A stretch of 64,000 nt of DNA from Zarea fungicola (taxonomy: Eukaryota > Ascomycota > Sordariomycetes > Hypocreales > Cordycipitaceae), in contig FWCC01000178.1 in NCBI GenBank assembly GCA_900169235.1, forward strand, positions 212,526-276,525, given 5' to 3'. Numbering within the stretch: the first letter of the stretch is position 1; each line of letters begins with the position of its first letter. Both the position numbers and the translations under genes were made by a program. Below are positions 21,801-31,533 of the stretch, one piece after another. The notes under the pieces were generated by a model that saw only the letters and a list, made by a program, of their open reading frames with translations, was not told the origin of the DNA and did not search any database.

Positions 21801-21993
21801 TGCTGGACCTTCATAATGACTGCAGTGGAAGTCGGCCGACATGTTGAGAAATGAGTATAAATACACTGACGGCAGTCGTGCGTATGATGAGTGAAAAGTC
21901 CTCAGGCAGTTCCACGACTCTCACAGAATTTCTTGGCCATAATCCTTTCTACCATTACCTGGTGTATATAAAATCCCAGTCTCTTTTGACAAG
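18845..21993. other. AT-rich gene-poor interval
   Basis: About 3.1 kb with many short frames interrupted by stops on both strands, including 20010-20321 and 20429-20863 on the minus strand, none with recognisable domains or splice support. The right end carries the promoter of the aspartic protease. It may contain old relics, but I cannot identify any. Confidence 0.45.
21856..21863 (+). promoter_or_regulatory. TATA box of the aspartic protease gene
   Basis: TATAAATA lies 138 bp upstream of the protease ATG. A second TATATAAA at 21965-21972 is only about 20 bp from the ATG and so more likely lies within the leader. Confidence 0.4.
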
Positions 21994-23166
21994 ATGCAGT
22001 TCCCCACGGTCGGTAGCCTGCTTGTCGCGGTCCTGTCCGCCTCCTTGGCCGCTGGCGCCGCTCTTCCATCCACCAAGGTTGGCGTCGTCGAGTTTCACCA
22101 AACTGCCAACCCCAAGTTCGTCGCCCACAACGGACCCCTCGCTCTCGCCCGTGCCTACAGAAAGTACGGCGTCCCCGTCTCGCCCGCACTGAAGGCGGCG
22201 GCCACGGCTGCTGCCGCTGGAAAGAAGCGCGACTCCGGTTCCGCCACGGCCAACTCGGACCAGGGTGATCTCGAATACATTGTTCAGGTGTCGATTGGCA
22301 CACCCGCCCAGACTCTCAACCTTGACTTTGACTCTGGCAGCTCGGATCTATGGGTCTTCTCCCCGGAGCTGTCCAACCCGGGCAACCACAACCTCTACGA
22401 CCCGAGCCAGAGCAGCACCTCGCAGCAGCTTTCCGGCGAGAGCTGGAGCATCCAGTACCAGGACGGCTCCGGCTCCTCTGGTGACGTGTACAGCGACAAT
22501 GTGACTGTCGGTGGCGTGACCGTCCAGGGGCAGGCGGTTGAGACGGCTTCGCAGGTCTCGGACCAGTTCGCCAACGGCGACAGTGACGGCCTCCTGGGCT
22601 TGGCCTTTAGCAGCATTAACACTGTGACCCCAGACCAGCAGAAGACGTGGTTCGACAATGCCCAATCGCAGCTCGACAAGCCTCTCTTCGTTGCCGACCT
22701 GCGCCACGACGCTCCCGGCAGCTACACCTTTGGCGGCATCCCCAGCGCGGCCAGCAACATCCACTACACCTCCGTCGACAACAGCCAGGGCTTCTGGGGT
22801 TTCACCCCGACCATCAGCGGACGGCAGGTGAGCGGTATTGCCGACACTGGCACGACTCTGCTGCTCCTAGATGACGACCTTGTCAACAGCTACTACTCAA
22901 AGGTGTCGGGAGCCAACAACGACGCCAGCCAGGGTGGCTGGGTGTTTGACTGCAACACCAATCTCCCCAGCTTCTCCTTCACCGTGGGCGGTGGCAAGAT
23001 TACCATCCCCGGTTCCCTCATCAACTACGGCCAACAGGGCAATGTCTGCTTTGGTGGTATTCAGTCCAGCCAAGGCGCCGGTAACGTCTTTGGTGATGTT
23101 GCTCTCAAGGCTGCCTACGTCGTCTTTGACGCCGGCAACAACCGCCTTGGTTGGTCCCAGAAATAA
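21994..23166 (+). CDS. Secreted aspartic protease, aspergillopepsin type (A1 family)
   Basis: A single exon encodes a 390-residue preproenzyme. Residues 1-20 are a signal peptide. The propeptide runs to about residue 80 and contains a dibasic KKRD site (77-80) for processing. The two catalytic aspartates are Asp113 in DFDSGSSDLW and Asp284 in IADTGTT. The flap tyrosine lies in YQDGSGSSGDVY (about 155-166), and DGLLGLAF follows near 198. Length and the presence of only a C-terminal Cys pair (near 313 and 347) fit penicillopepsin/aspergillopepsin I. It acts outside the cell at acid pH as an endopeptidase. Codon use is strongly biased to C-ending codons, as in highly expressed secreted proteins. 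Confidence 0.93.
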   Translation: MQFPTVGSLLVAVLSASLAAGAALPSTKVGVVEFHQTANPKFVAHNGPLALARAYRKYGVPVSPALKAAATAAAAGKKRDSGSATANSDQGDLEYIVQVSIGTPAQTLNLDFDSGSSDLWVFSPELSNPGNHNLYDPSQSSTSQQLSGESWSIQYQDGSGSSGDVYSDNVTVGGVTVQGQAVETASQVSDQFANGDSDGLLGLAFSSINTVTPDQQKTWFDNAQSQLDKPLFVADLRHDAPGSYTFGGIPSAASNIHYTSVDNSQGFWGFTPTISGRQVSGIADTGTTLLLLDDDLVNSYYSKVSGANNDASQGGWVFDCNTNLPSFSFTVGGGKITIPGSLINYGQQGNVCFGGIQSSQGAGNVFGDVALKAAYVVFDAGNNRLGWSQK

Positions 23167-23887
23167 GACATGGGCACTAAAAATAAACACGCATACAAAA
23201 TGTAAATATTTGTTTAGTTTATACTGCATATAGTTTTACGATATATAGTTATACATACTGTACCTTGATGCCCGTTGTTCCTACTGTGTAGGTCTTGTTA
23301 ACGTGAAATGGACTTGCTTTCGAAACAAGCAAATTATAAAAAAAAGGAGAGGAGAAAAAGGAGGGAAGAAAATTATTAACAAATTATGTAAATGATGTAC
23401 ATACTTTAAAGACACCAAGAGGAATTGTGGCTTGCGGAGGGCCAAGTTGGGGAAGCTTGGGGAGCTGGAAACTTCCCCGCACAAGCTCCAACACCTCTTG
23501 CCACTGAAGAAGGGCTGACATGCATCGTGCATCAGAAACATCGACACTGACAAATAACTCATTTGAATAAAATACGGTTTCTTCCATTCAAAGATACTTT
23601 GCTCTCATTTTACGCAGTCACGCTACCAGTCCAACGATTCCAAATCGCTTGTAACCCGGTCGATCCACGATCCTACTGCCCGTACAACCCCACCTCCACA
23701 ACGGCGCTGATTATCACGGCCACTCCATCGTTTTGTCATTCATTCCCTTTATTGCCGTCCAAGGCCAGTCAAGCTGGCATCCTTTTCAAGTCCCGTCAAA
23801 GGGATTCTGGGACTGGGCGGCAGCGGCGGCTGCAGCAGTGCACTACGAGCAGCATTCTCTACTCGTTTGCCTCGACGAAACATTAAG
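23167..23887. other. Intergenic region
   Basis: About 720 bp: 3' flank of the protease and promoter of the methyltransferase gene. Open frames here lack support. Confidence 0.5.
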
Positions 23888-24743
23888 ATGGCGTGGCGAT
23901 GTTCAGGGGCCACGAACAAGGAGCTAATTGAGAATATGTGGAAGAACAAGCTCATTAGTGATGTCCGGGTCAAGGAAGCATTTCTTCTGGTGATTCTCCT
24001 TTTTATTGCCATCAACTATCGTGCCATGGAGAAGTAACGCTTACAACAGCTGACAGGTTGATCGGGGCAATTACGCTCCTGGCAAGCCGTACCAGGACTC
24101 ACCGCAGTATATTGGGTACCAAGCCACCATTTCGGCACCGCATATGCACGCCATCGCCCTCGAGCACCTCATCTCCTTCATGCTCCCCACCGAGACATCG
24201 CCCGCGCCACGGGCCGTGGATATTGGCTCGGGCTCGGGCTATCTCACCCACGTCATGGCGGAGCTTGTTGGCCCGCGGGGTCTGGTGGTGGGCGTCGAGC
24301 ACATCAGGGCGTTGCGGGACATGGGCGAAGCCAACATGCGCAAGAGTGTCGAGGGAAGAGAGCTTCTTGAGGAGGGCAAGGTCAAGTTTGTGGCTGCGGA
24401 TGGTCGAAAGGGCCTTGTGGAGCCTGCGCGACAGGGCGAGGAGGCGCTGGGAACGCAGTGGGATGTCATTCACGTCGGGGCGTCGGCCAAAGATGTGCAC
24501 GACGAGCTGATTAACCAGCTCAAGTCACCTGGGTGGTAGGTCTCCCGATGAGAGGTGCTTTTTTTGTCGCCTTGGCTAAGACTTGGACATAGCATGTTTA
24601 TTCCGGTAGAGGACGAAAACGACAGGGGTTCACAATACGTTTGGCGCATTGAAAAGGACAAGGACGGCAACATTTCCAGGAAGAGACTATTTGGCGTCCG
24701 TTATGTTCCACTTACAGACGCGCCAGCTGAGGAAATCTTCTAA
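23888..24743 (+). CDS. Protein-L-isoaspartate O-methyltransferase
   Basis: Exons 23888-23989, 24057-24535 and 24593-24743 give 243 residues. Key blocks are [14 protein letters not shown] at the N-terminus, [20 protein letters not shown] at 35-54, the conserved TISAPHMHA at 58-66, SAM-binding motif [13 protein letters not shown] at about 88-99, and LKSPGCMFIPV across intron 2. This enzyme uses S-adenosylmethionine to methylate isoaspartyl residues and starts repair of aged proteins in cytosol and nucleus. Length and motif order fit the eukaryotic PCMT1 type. Intron 1 follows a GTGATT donor, weaker than usual. The gene converges with the GPI-protein gene. Confidence 0.92.
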
Positions 24744-25153
24744 AGCAGTTGTCTGCAGCACTTGCCTTTGAGGTAAACTCTTTTGCATCGTCATCACAAA
24801 TTGAGCAATTTCTTTAAATAATTTTTATAAACCCTTTTTCATGGTTTTGTATCAGAGGGGCCTCTGTATACTAAGAAATACTGATCCGAAAATAAGTAAC
24901 CGTTGCGCCGTTGTAAAAGCCGATGCTTTTGGACCGAGACAAAAGGAAACCCAATTAATGCAATCGTTGGTGCCAGCCCAGTTCGATAGCAAAAACGCAA
25001 TCCAGCCGATAATAGAAAATGTTCCAATACAAAAAGCCACCCAATGCGCCGCCAAGATTTTTGCAGAATTTCAAATACCAAGACCGTGTAACGCCAAACC
25101 CAAACAAGATGAGGAAAATACAGTACCGCTTAGGCTTGCACCGTGGATTCCCT
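24744..25153. other. Convergent 3' flanks
   Basis: About 400 bp between the stop codons of the methyltransferase and the GPI-protein gene, AT-rich. No feature is seen. Confidence 0.5.
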
Positions 25154-25759
25154 TTATAGGAGAACAAAGAGGGCAGCAAGGACAGCAACGGCAATGGGCA
25201 TAGAACCGACAGTGTTGGCAGTCGCGCGGCTGGTGCAGCCGCCAGGAGGGCAAGCCGAGGTCGTAGCGCTGGGCGCCTTGGTGGACGAAGGCATGGAAAA
25301 GGTCGAGCTGGGCGAGGAGGTATCGGTGATAATGGGGAGATTGGTGCCGCAGCCGTAGGCGGGGCAGCCGATGCCATGGCCAGTAGGCTCCGGGATGGTG
25401 ATGTTCTTGTTGCGAATGGGCACGTTGGTGGGAGGGGGGGGAGGAGGGGGGGGAGGAGGAGCACCGGTAGACGAAGATGGGGCGGGAGGAGGAGGAGGAG
25501 GAGGAGGGGCAGAGGTCTCAATGGGAGAGACGCGGCCCTCGGTGCATGGGACGGTAATGTACTTTGTAATCACAGCGTGGCCGTCCGTTGGGCACTCGGT
25601 GACGGTGACGGTGTTGGTCACGGTGACTGGAGCGGCGCAGTCGGCGCAGTCGTCCCGGCGGACGAGGGCGTTGGCATTGCCGGTGGAGTTGTTAAGGATG
25701 GAGGCAGAGGCAGAGGCTGCAGAGGCCAGGATGGATGCGATGGCAACGACGTTGAACAT
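25154..25759 (-). CDS. Proline-rich GPI-anchored cell-surface protein
   Basis: A single exon encodes 201 residues. A signal peptide spans about 1-20 and a dibasic VRRDD site follows at 33-37. The middle has eight cysteines in all, including DCADC (37-41), and two polyproline runs of eight and ten residues. Thr/Ser-rich sequence follows. The C-terminus ends in a hydrophobic segment (SMPIAVAVLAALFVLL) after small residues, the signature of a GPI-attachment signal. It is probably a cell wall or plasma membrane protein with no enzymatic domain. The polyproline runs come from G-rich stretches on the plus strand (25433-25510), prone to length variation. Confidence 0.75.
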   Translation of the reverse strand: MFNVVAIASILASAASASASILNNSTGNANALVRRDDCADCAAPVTVTNTVTVTECPTDGHAVITKYITVPCTEGRVSPIETSAPPPPPPPPAPSSSTGAPPPPPPPPPPTNVPIRNKNITIPEPTGHGIGCPAYGCGTNLPIITDTSSPSSTFSMPSSTKAPSATTSACPPGGCTSRATANTVGSMPIAVAVLAALFVLL

Positions 25760-27928
25760 TGTGGCGGTGGTTGAGTTGGTGTGCGTTTGTGTACGTCAGG
25801 AGATGCTTCTTGTAGCTGAGTCTGAATTCTTGAGATGGACAAGGCAAACGGTCTTTTATTAGGCAAGTAGCTTGCGGGAATGGGAAGGAGATTTGGGAAA
25901 TTGGAGACTTTCAAGCTTTAAACAGATTTGTATCTTGAGAGGTGTGAGTGGTTGCGTGGTTGGGTACTTGAGTGGTTGAGTGGTTGAGTGTTGTTGTGTG
26001 AATATCAAGGCTGGAAGCTTGTTTACTGCTGAGTTGGAGAGTGTGTGAGTGATGATTTCAAAACCTGTCGAGTATGGGAAGAATCGACTCTTATTATACT
26101 CCGGGATGTGAGTAGCTTTTGACAGTAAATTACATAGCATTGACGGGTTTTCACATTTGCCATCACGCAAAAAGAAAGCGCCATTGTCCGGTATGAAGAA
26201 TGGTGCGGAACGTTGTAAGCGATGGCAGGCAATGTCCCAGTTTACAATCGCCGACATTGTCGGCAGCAGTCTGGTGGGGACGTGGCGGTCGGTGGCAAGA
26301 GTGCGGGTAGACTTTCCAGAAGGTCAACCTGAGGCTTGGCAGGGGAACTAGCACATTCCTTTGCTTTGCAGTTGAGCGAGAGAGCTGAAGTGACTGCGGG
26401 CTACGAGAAAGAGAGGCTGGTGGACTGGAGGCTGTCTAAGCTGCCTGTAGCGTGACAATCCGTTCCAACAGGCGGCAATGCGGGCAGATCTATGGCTGCC
26501 CCGAAGAATGCTAGTTGCTAATTGACCGCTAGGGCGAGCTGTCTGCGTTGTAGCTTGCGTCTAGCACTAAGCCAAGTTCGTACGATCATGTCTTGAATTG
26601 TCAGTCGTTAAAGAGCTATTGCATTCCATTGCCAGGTTTGGGTGGGGATGGGCAAGACAGGCAGAAGGCAGTGAGCGTTGGCAATGCGGCAGGGCCGCTA
26701 GTTTCAATAAATAGCCGATCTTGAAGCGGCTTGTGTTTTAAAATAAAAATAAATTCCTCCCGATTACCCAAATGCTCCGTAGCGGTTCTGCCATGAAGCA
26801 GGCTCCGACTCGCCGTGTTTTGTCAAGAGACTGATGTGCAAGATCGTCAACTGATCGGTGGCTACTAGAAGCCAATACATTCCAGGGCATCGGCGGTCTT
26901 CAGCGCCAGTACCAGCCAGGCGTTGTGAATTGAGTAGTAAATCATTATCATGAATCACGTTTGGGCATATCGTATGCAATTTGCTTCATTGAATTTTACT
27001 GCTTTTAATTATGTCATTTGGGTTTCACGGTTGATGGCTGATGCTGCGTATCCAGTTCGATTCGCACGCCGACTCTTACAGCGTACGAGTTGATGTCTCG
27101 TATTCTCAACGTGAAGTTGCCCAACTTGTCTCCCTGGAAGAAAGGACCTCCACATCAGTTGAAGAGCGAAGATACGGATGCCGTTTACTTTGCTGTGATG
27201 CCATGAAAATAAATACGTAAAATGCTATTAAAATTACCCATGGATGTGGTAGATAAGTAGACATGACATATATTTCAGAGGAATACAATAATGAATTCAT
27301 CTGCCATTTACGCAGTCCATGTTGTTTGGCATCGCACCATAGGGTAACCTGGCACTTGGCTGTCATAACGAAGAGCAGTTTCGCTCTCCCTTGCAAGGGA
27401 TCAGATTTCCCATCGTGCTCATCTAATACATAGAGCTCGTCACTAGCCAACATCAGGCTTAACCAAGAGAATCCACCTAAACGCCCAAAAGCCACATCAG
27501 AGGTAAACTCTCAAAATAATATACAAAACGCGTAGTGTACTAATTTTGACACGATTTTTTCTTATTCCACTACTTCTTTATCATCTTCTATCCTATATTA
27601 CCTGCTGTGCCTCGAGGTACCACGCTGGTAGCATCCACCTTTCCCGTCCAGGTACAGCTTCTAAGCCGAATGCGGCCAACACACATCGACGCAAAAAGTA
27701 AAATCGCAACGAAAGCGTTGGGAAGATAGACACAAAGATTGGACAAGAGAAACTGCTCTCGGATAAAATGTACTTGATTTGAGAAAATATGTCCGCTGCG
27801 TGAATTTTTTTTTTTTAAGTCCTACAACTTGTTGTCCATTAACAATAGCTTCTGTTGATTGTCGTACACTTGTAGGTGTAAATATCACCTCTCTTCGTCT
27901 TGACGAGAATTCAACGGCAGCCTTCATA
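25760..27928. other. Long divergent intergenic region
   Basis: About 2.2 kb between the GPI-protein gene and the one-pass PPxY protein gene. A short tandem repeat lies near its left end (separate entry). A minus-strand frame at 27106-27495 has no ATG start and a stop just upstream. Nothing else is supported. Confidence 0.5.
25945..25992. repeat. Short tandem repeat, ~10-bp unit (gagtggttga)
   Basis: Several imperfect copies of a ten-base unit (gagtggttga and variants such as gcgtggttgg) lie side by side, about 190-230 bp upstream of the GPI-protein start codon. Confidence 0.6.
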
Positions 27929-28702
27929 ATGTCATTCATACACAGCCCCAGCATCTTCATCGCTAGCCTATTGGGCCTCGCCTTCCTCGTCGCCATGGCA
28001 CTTGTTGTCTTTTACGTAACGCGGCACCGGCCCTACATGATCAAGCCCCACGATCCAGAGTCTGGCGCCGACTACATGGGTATGGCCGCTGGAGAGCAGG
28101 ATCCGCCACAGTTCTCAGAAATACAGCAGCATCATCCGCCCGTATATTGCGTCGATGATCTCCAATATCCGCCTCCAACCTACGAGGCCGTGTTTACACG
28201 CACTACCGTTCCAACGCAGCATGAGATGTACCTGCTCCGAAAACGTCTGGAGAAATTGAAACGGCGCCAACAACGCGAGGCAGCAAACAACACCGACACT
28301 GGCAGCAGGCAAAGCACCACGACAAGTCGCTGTGAAACTGCGATTCGAGACTCGGAGATTCGATGCCTTCAGCAATGGATTGAGCGTCTAGATACGCTCC
28401 GTGATGACGAGGAAGCCGACGAGGGTAGCGGCGGCCGACGGGCATTGTCGTTTCATCATCCACACAGATCGACAGTAAGACTTGTCCATTCGCAGAGCGA
28501 GCCTGCCGTTCTGCCAACGCGAATCATCACGATACAGCGCGAGACGGGGTGGATCAATTGCGGTCTCCCTAGAGAAGTTGCGCCGCCATACAGTGTTCCG
28601 CCACCAAGTCCAACGCTGGCTGAGACAATGGATACGCGGTTTGCGGAGCTGAGGGAGCAAATGATGCGAGGGGTGGGCGGGAGACATTCAACCAACAGGT
28701 AG
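27929..28702 (+). CDS. One-pass membrane protein with two PPxY motifs
   Basis: A single exon encodes 257 residues. One membrane helix spans about 8-31, followed by basic RHRP, so the long C-terminal part should face the cytosol. PPVY (70-73) and PPTY (82-85) are perfect WW-domain ligands of the Rsp5/NEDD4 type. Residues 95-115 form a basic helix (LLRKRLEKLKRRQQRE) and 140-165 another (RCLQQWIERLDTLRDD). The C-terminus is Pro-rich (APPYSVPPPSPT). I do not recognise a named family. The architecture is that of a small Rsp5 adaptor; this is inference. The start is the first ATG after stops in all frames, in a usable context (ATAATGT). Confidence 0.7.
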   Translation: MSFIHSPSIFIASLLGLAFLVAMALVVFYVTRHRPYMIKPHDPESGADYMGMAAGEQDPPQFSEIQQHHPPVYCVDDLQYPPPTYEAVFTRTTVPTQHEMYLLRKRLEKLKRRQQREAANNTDTGSRQSTTTSRCETAIRDSEIRCLQQWIERLDTLRDDEEADEGSGGRRALSFHHPHRSTVRLVHSQSEPAVLPTRIITIQRETGWINCGLPREVAPPYSVPPPSPTLAETMDTRFAELREQMMRGVGGRHSTNR

Positions 28703-29141
28703 ACCGTCTAAACAAAGATGATTGCGGTTCAGTTTCAACAGACATAAAAAAAATCATCAGCCATCATAGATAATTGTATATATACAGAAAACATACGGAG
28801 AAGTGGACCAACGAGCAACGAGTTGGATAGCGCGCAGTTGAGAGCAACCAATTGGTACAGGTTACGCTCAGGATCTAGTCAATAATCGTAATACAAAGAT
28901 TTAATTCAAGCCTCTCATGTTCAACAAGATAAGAAAGCAAGTACTGTACTTGGCTGCTGCCAAGCTGAATCGAGCCAGCTCGCACGCCAGCTGCCCCCAC
29001 CATTGTCCAACCCATTACCCCATGGAAACTCTGACGTAGCTGAGAGATCGACGCTGAGGTTTAATTCACACACAAAGCCAACCACGTCACTATTTTTTTT
29101 CTCTTCACATACACTCGCCAATTAATTGTTCCCTTCCTATA
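28703..29141. other. Intergenic region
   Basis: About 440 bp between two tandem plus-strand genes; 3' flank of the PPxY protein and promoter of the reductase. No other feature is seen. Confidence 0.5.
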
Positions 29142-30086
29142 ATGTCCTCTCCGATTAAAAAGGTCACTCTCATCGGGGCCAACGGCTCTCTCGGCTCCGT
29201 CATCCTCGACGCCCTCGTCGCCGCCACCACCTTTGACGTCTCCGTGCTCATCCGCGCCGACTCCTCCTCCATACCCGCCCACGCCGCCACAATCACCCGC
29301 ATCTCCATATCGCCCGCCTTTGACGTCGCCGAGCTCGCCCGCATCCTCGTCGGCCAAGATGCCGTCGTCGCCGCCTTCCCGCTCAAAGACGTCAACCAAC
29401 ACCTCCGCCTCGCCGAGGCTGCCTACAAGGCGGGCGTCCGGCGCTACATCCCTGCCGACTACGGCTCGTGCGACGCGCGCAGCCCGCAGGCCCAGAAGCA
29501 CCTGCAGCTCTACCGCGACAAGGCCGCCGTGCAGGCCCTCTGCGTCACGCTGGCCGCCTCGGCGCCCGCGGACAATGTGCCGTTTACATGGACGTCGATT
29601 GTGTCGGGCCACTTTTTCGACTGGGGCCTGCGAAACGACTATCTGCACCTGGACGTGGTGAACAAGAAGGCGCTGATCCTGGACGCAGGGGACACAAAGG
29701 CGTCGGTGTCGACGCTGCCGCGCGTGGCGGAGACTGTGGTGCGGGTGCTGTCGCGGCGGGAGGAGGAGACGAGGAACCGGTTCGTGTTTGTGCAGAGCTT
29801 CTGCCCGACGCCCCTGGAGGTCGTGGCGGCGCTGGAGAGGGCCACGGGGACGAAATGGCACACGGCGCATGTCGACTCGAATGCCTACCTGGATCGGGAG
29901 ACGGCGAAGCACGAGACGGGCGATGAGCATGCAGTGCACAACATTGTGTTTGTGCTCGGCGCTGTCAATGCGGATTGGACGCGGAGTCCGGAGTTTGCCA
30001 TGGAGTTGCTGGGCTTGGAGGATGAGAACCTGGATGCTGTCGTTGGCAATGTTGTGAATGAGTTTCGCGCAAACGGCTTGGCATAA
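29142..30086 (+). CDS. NmrA-like / isoflavone-reductase-like NAD(P)-binding protein
   Basis: A single exon encodes 314 residues. The Rossmann motif GANGSLG is at 12-18 after a beta strand (KKVTLI). RRYIPADYG near 106 is the usual family element after the fourth strand, and FTWTSIVSGHFFDWGL and FVFVQSFCPTPLEVV follow. The family includes atypical short-chain dehydrogenases such as isoflavone and phenylcoumaran-benzylic-ether reductases and NmrA-type redox sensors; most fungal members are uncharacterised oxidoreductases. No signal or membrane segment is present. The coding sequence is extremely rich in G/C at third positions, which creates a long meaningless open frame on the opposite strand. 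Confidence 0.85.
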   Translation: MSSPIKKVTLIGANGSLGSVILDALVAATTFDVSVLIRADSSSIPAHAATITRISISPAFDVAELARILVGQDAVVAAFPLKDVNQHLRLAEAAYKAGVRRYIPADYGSCDARSPQAQKHLQLYRDKAAVQALCVTLAASAPADNVPFTWTSIVSGHFFDWGLRNDYLHLDVVNKKALILDAGDTKASVSTLPRVAETVVRVLSRREEETRNRFVFVQSFCPTPLEVVAALERATGTKWHTAHVDSNAYLDRETAKHETGDEHAVHNIVFVLGAVNADWTRSPEFAMELLGLEDENLDAVVGNVVNEFRANGLA

Positions 30087-31533
30087 AGGCTTGCCGTGGT
30101 AAGAAATGAAGTACAAAATTTGAAACGAAAGAGAGCTTTACAAGATTGTGATTGTGATGTCAAATGGCCATCACTTCTTACATCTGTTTGCCTTTGCGGA
30201 TTGTATAATTTAGGCATGTTAGCTATGGCAAAAGAATGACCCATGGGCAATTACTTGAGCTTCCTTTTGGCCACGTACGTCCAACTGACATAGCCCCGGT
30301 GAACATTAGGCAAGTTTGACTTGACCAAATGATAGCTTTGCACAGCCTCGGTGTTTCAAGAGCGCAATGGTGATGAGTGAAACTGGTCGTCACAGCGGCC
30401 GGCGCGTATTGGGCGGCTACTCGCCACAGGCCGAATGATCCTTTACTTGCAAATTCAAGCCTTTATTTCACTGCAGTTTTAATCACATTCGTGCATTGGC
30501 TTGCTTGCGCAGCATCCTGCCGCTCGTGTCAGTATGTTGGGCAGTGCTTGCTAGTAGGGTTGCTATTTATGGATGTATGCGCGCGTGACTGATTGCTTGA
30601 ATCGGGCCCCAGACAAGGGCATTGTTGCTCCGGGAATAGTCCGATTAATAGAGATTGAATTTAAAAAGAAATTATAAGCGGTGGGCAAGTGTGGCTACAT
30701 CCATCCTCTTACCCATAACGTAGATCTACGGAGTAGTTAAAACAAATCATGCAAGCCACGACCGTTTAATTTTTCATGTGCCGAATCCTTCAAAGATTGA
30801 CCAAACCAAAGACAAAGGCCCATTTTCCATACAGCCAACTAACGAATCAGGTGTGCCAGGCCAAGGAACACTAAATCTGTCTGCTAATTTATCGGATTGC
30901 CGCGTAGGCCAGCGACGTCATTGCTGCTACGACATTCGAGACAAGTGAACCGCCAACCAACCTAACCTTGTGATCATGGTCCCAGGGTCAAAAATGACCA
31001 GGGCATGGTAGAAAGTTGTGCTGAATTATAGGCATTTTTTATTCTCTCCTAATACCCAATCTCTGTGCTGTGCATGGCCGTGCGTGATACCTGGGTGGCA
31101 GGCCGTGCCCTGACACAGCCCCGGCTGCTGACGTCGCTTCGCCAACTGCTTTCCACTTTCTCTTCAAGTCCAATGTCTCCTGCTTCTACACACAAGCCCG
31201 TTTTGATTCATATGAAGAGACGCTGCATTTATTGACTGCCGAACTCCTTTTGCATTTCCTACACTCGCTCTTCTCTACCAGTCGTTTCTGTCAAGCTCAT
31301 CGCTCGTTAACCCAGCGCTGCCCCGCCTCTGCTGCGTTCTTGATCGCTCTCTTCGACGATACCGACAAAGCCTCCCAGAAGCAATCGTGCAAAGGTTATA
31401 GCTACGTGCTCTAGTATCAAGTGCTCTTTTATGCTTTGTAGCTTTTTATGCCGTGATTTTATACCCTCCTATCTTGAGCTTTCGCTCCGATACCGTATCG
31501 AATCGACCGCGCCTCTGAACTCACCAGGCCGTC
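30087..31533. other. Intergenic region
   Basis: About 1.4 kb upstream of the 607-residue protein gene. From about 31140 the plus strand becomes C/T-rich (5' leader). Small frames lack support. Confidence 0.5.

Noticed and set aside
27040..27080. Box-B-like GTTCGATTC suggesting a tRNA gene
   Set aside because: The flanking bases do not pair as a T-arm and no A box is found at the right distance.
27106..27495. A 129-codon minus-strand frame (reads DELYVLDEHDG, TAKCQVTLWCD)
   Set aside because: It begins at GTG with a stop a few codons upstream, has no splice-linked exon and matches no family I know.
29061..30116. A 351-codon open frame on the minus strand
   Set aside because: It is antisense to the NmrA-like gene, full of Arg/His from high third-position GC, with no domain.
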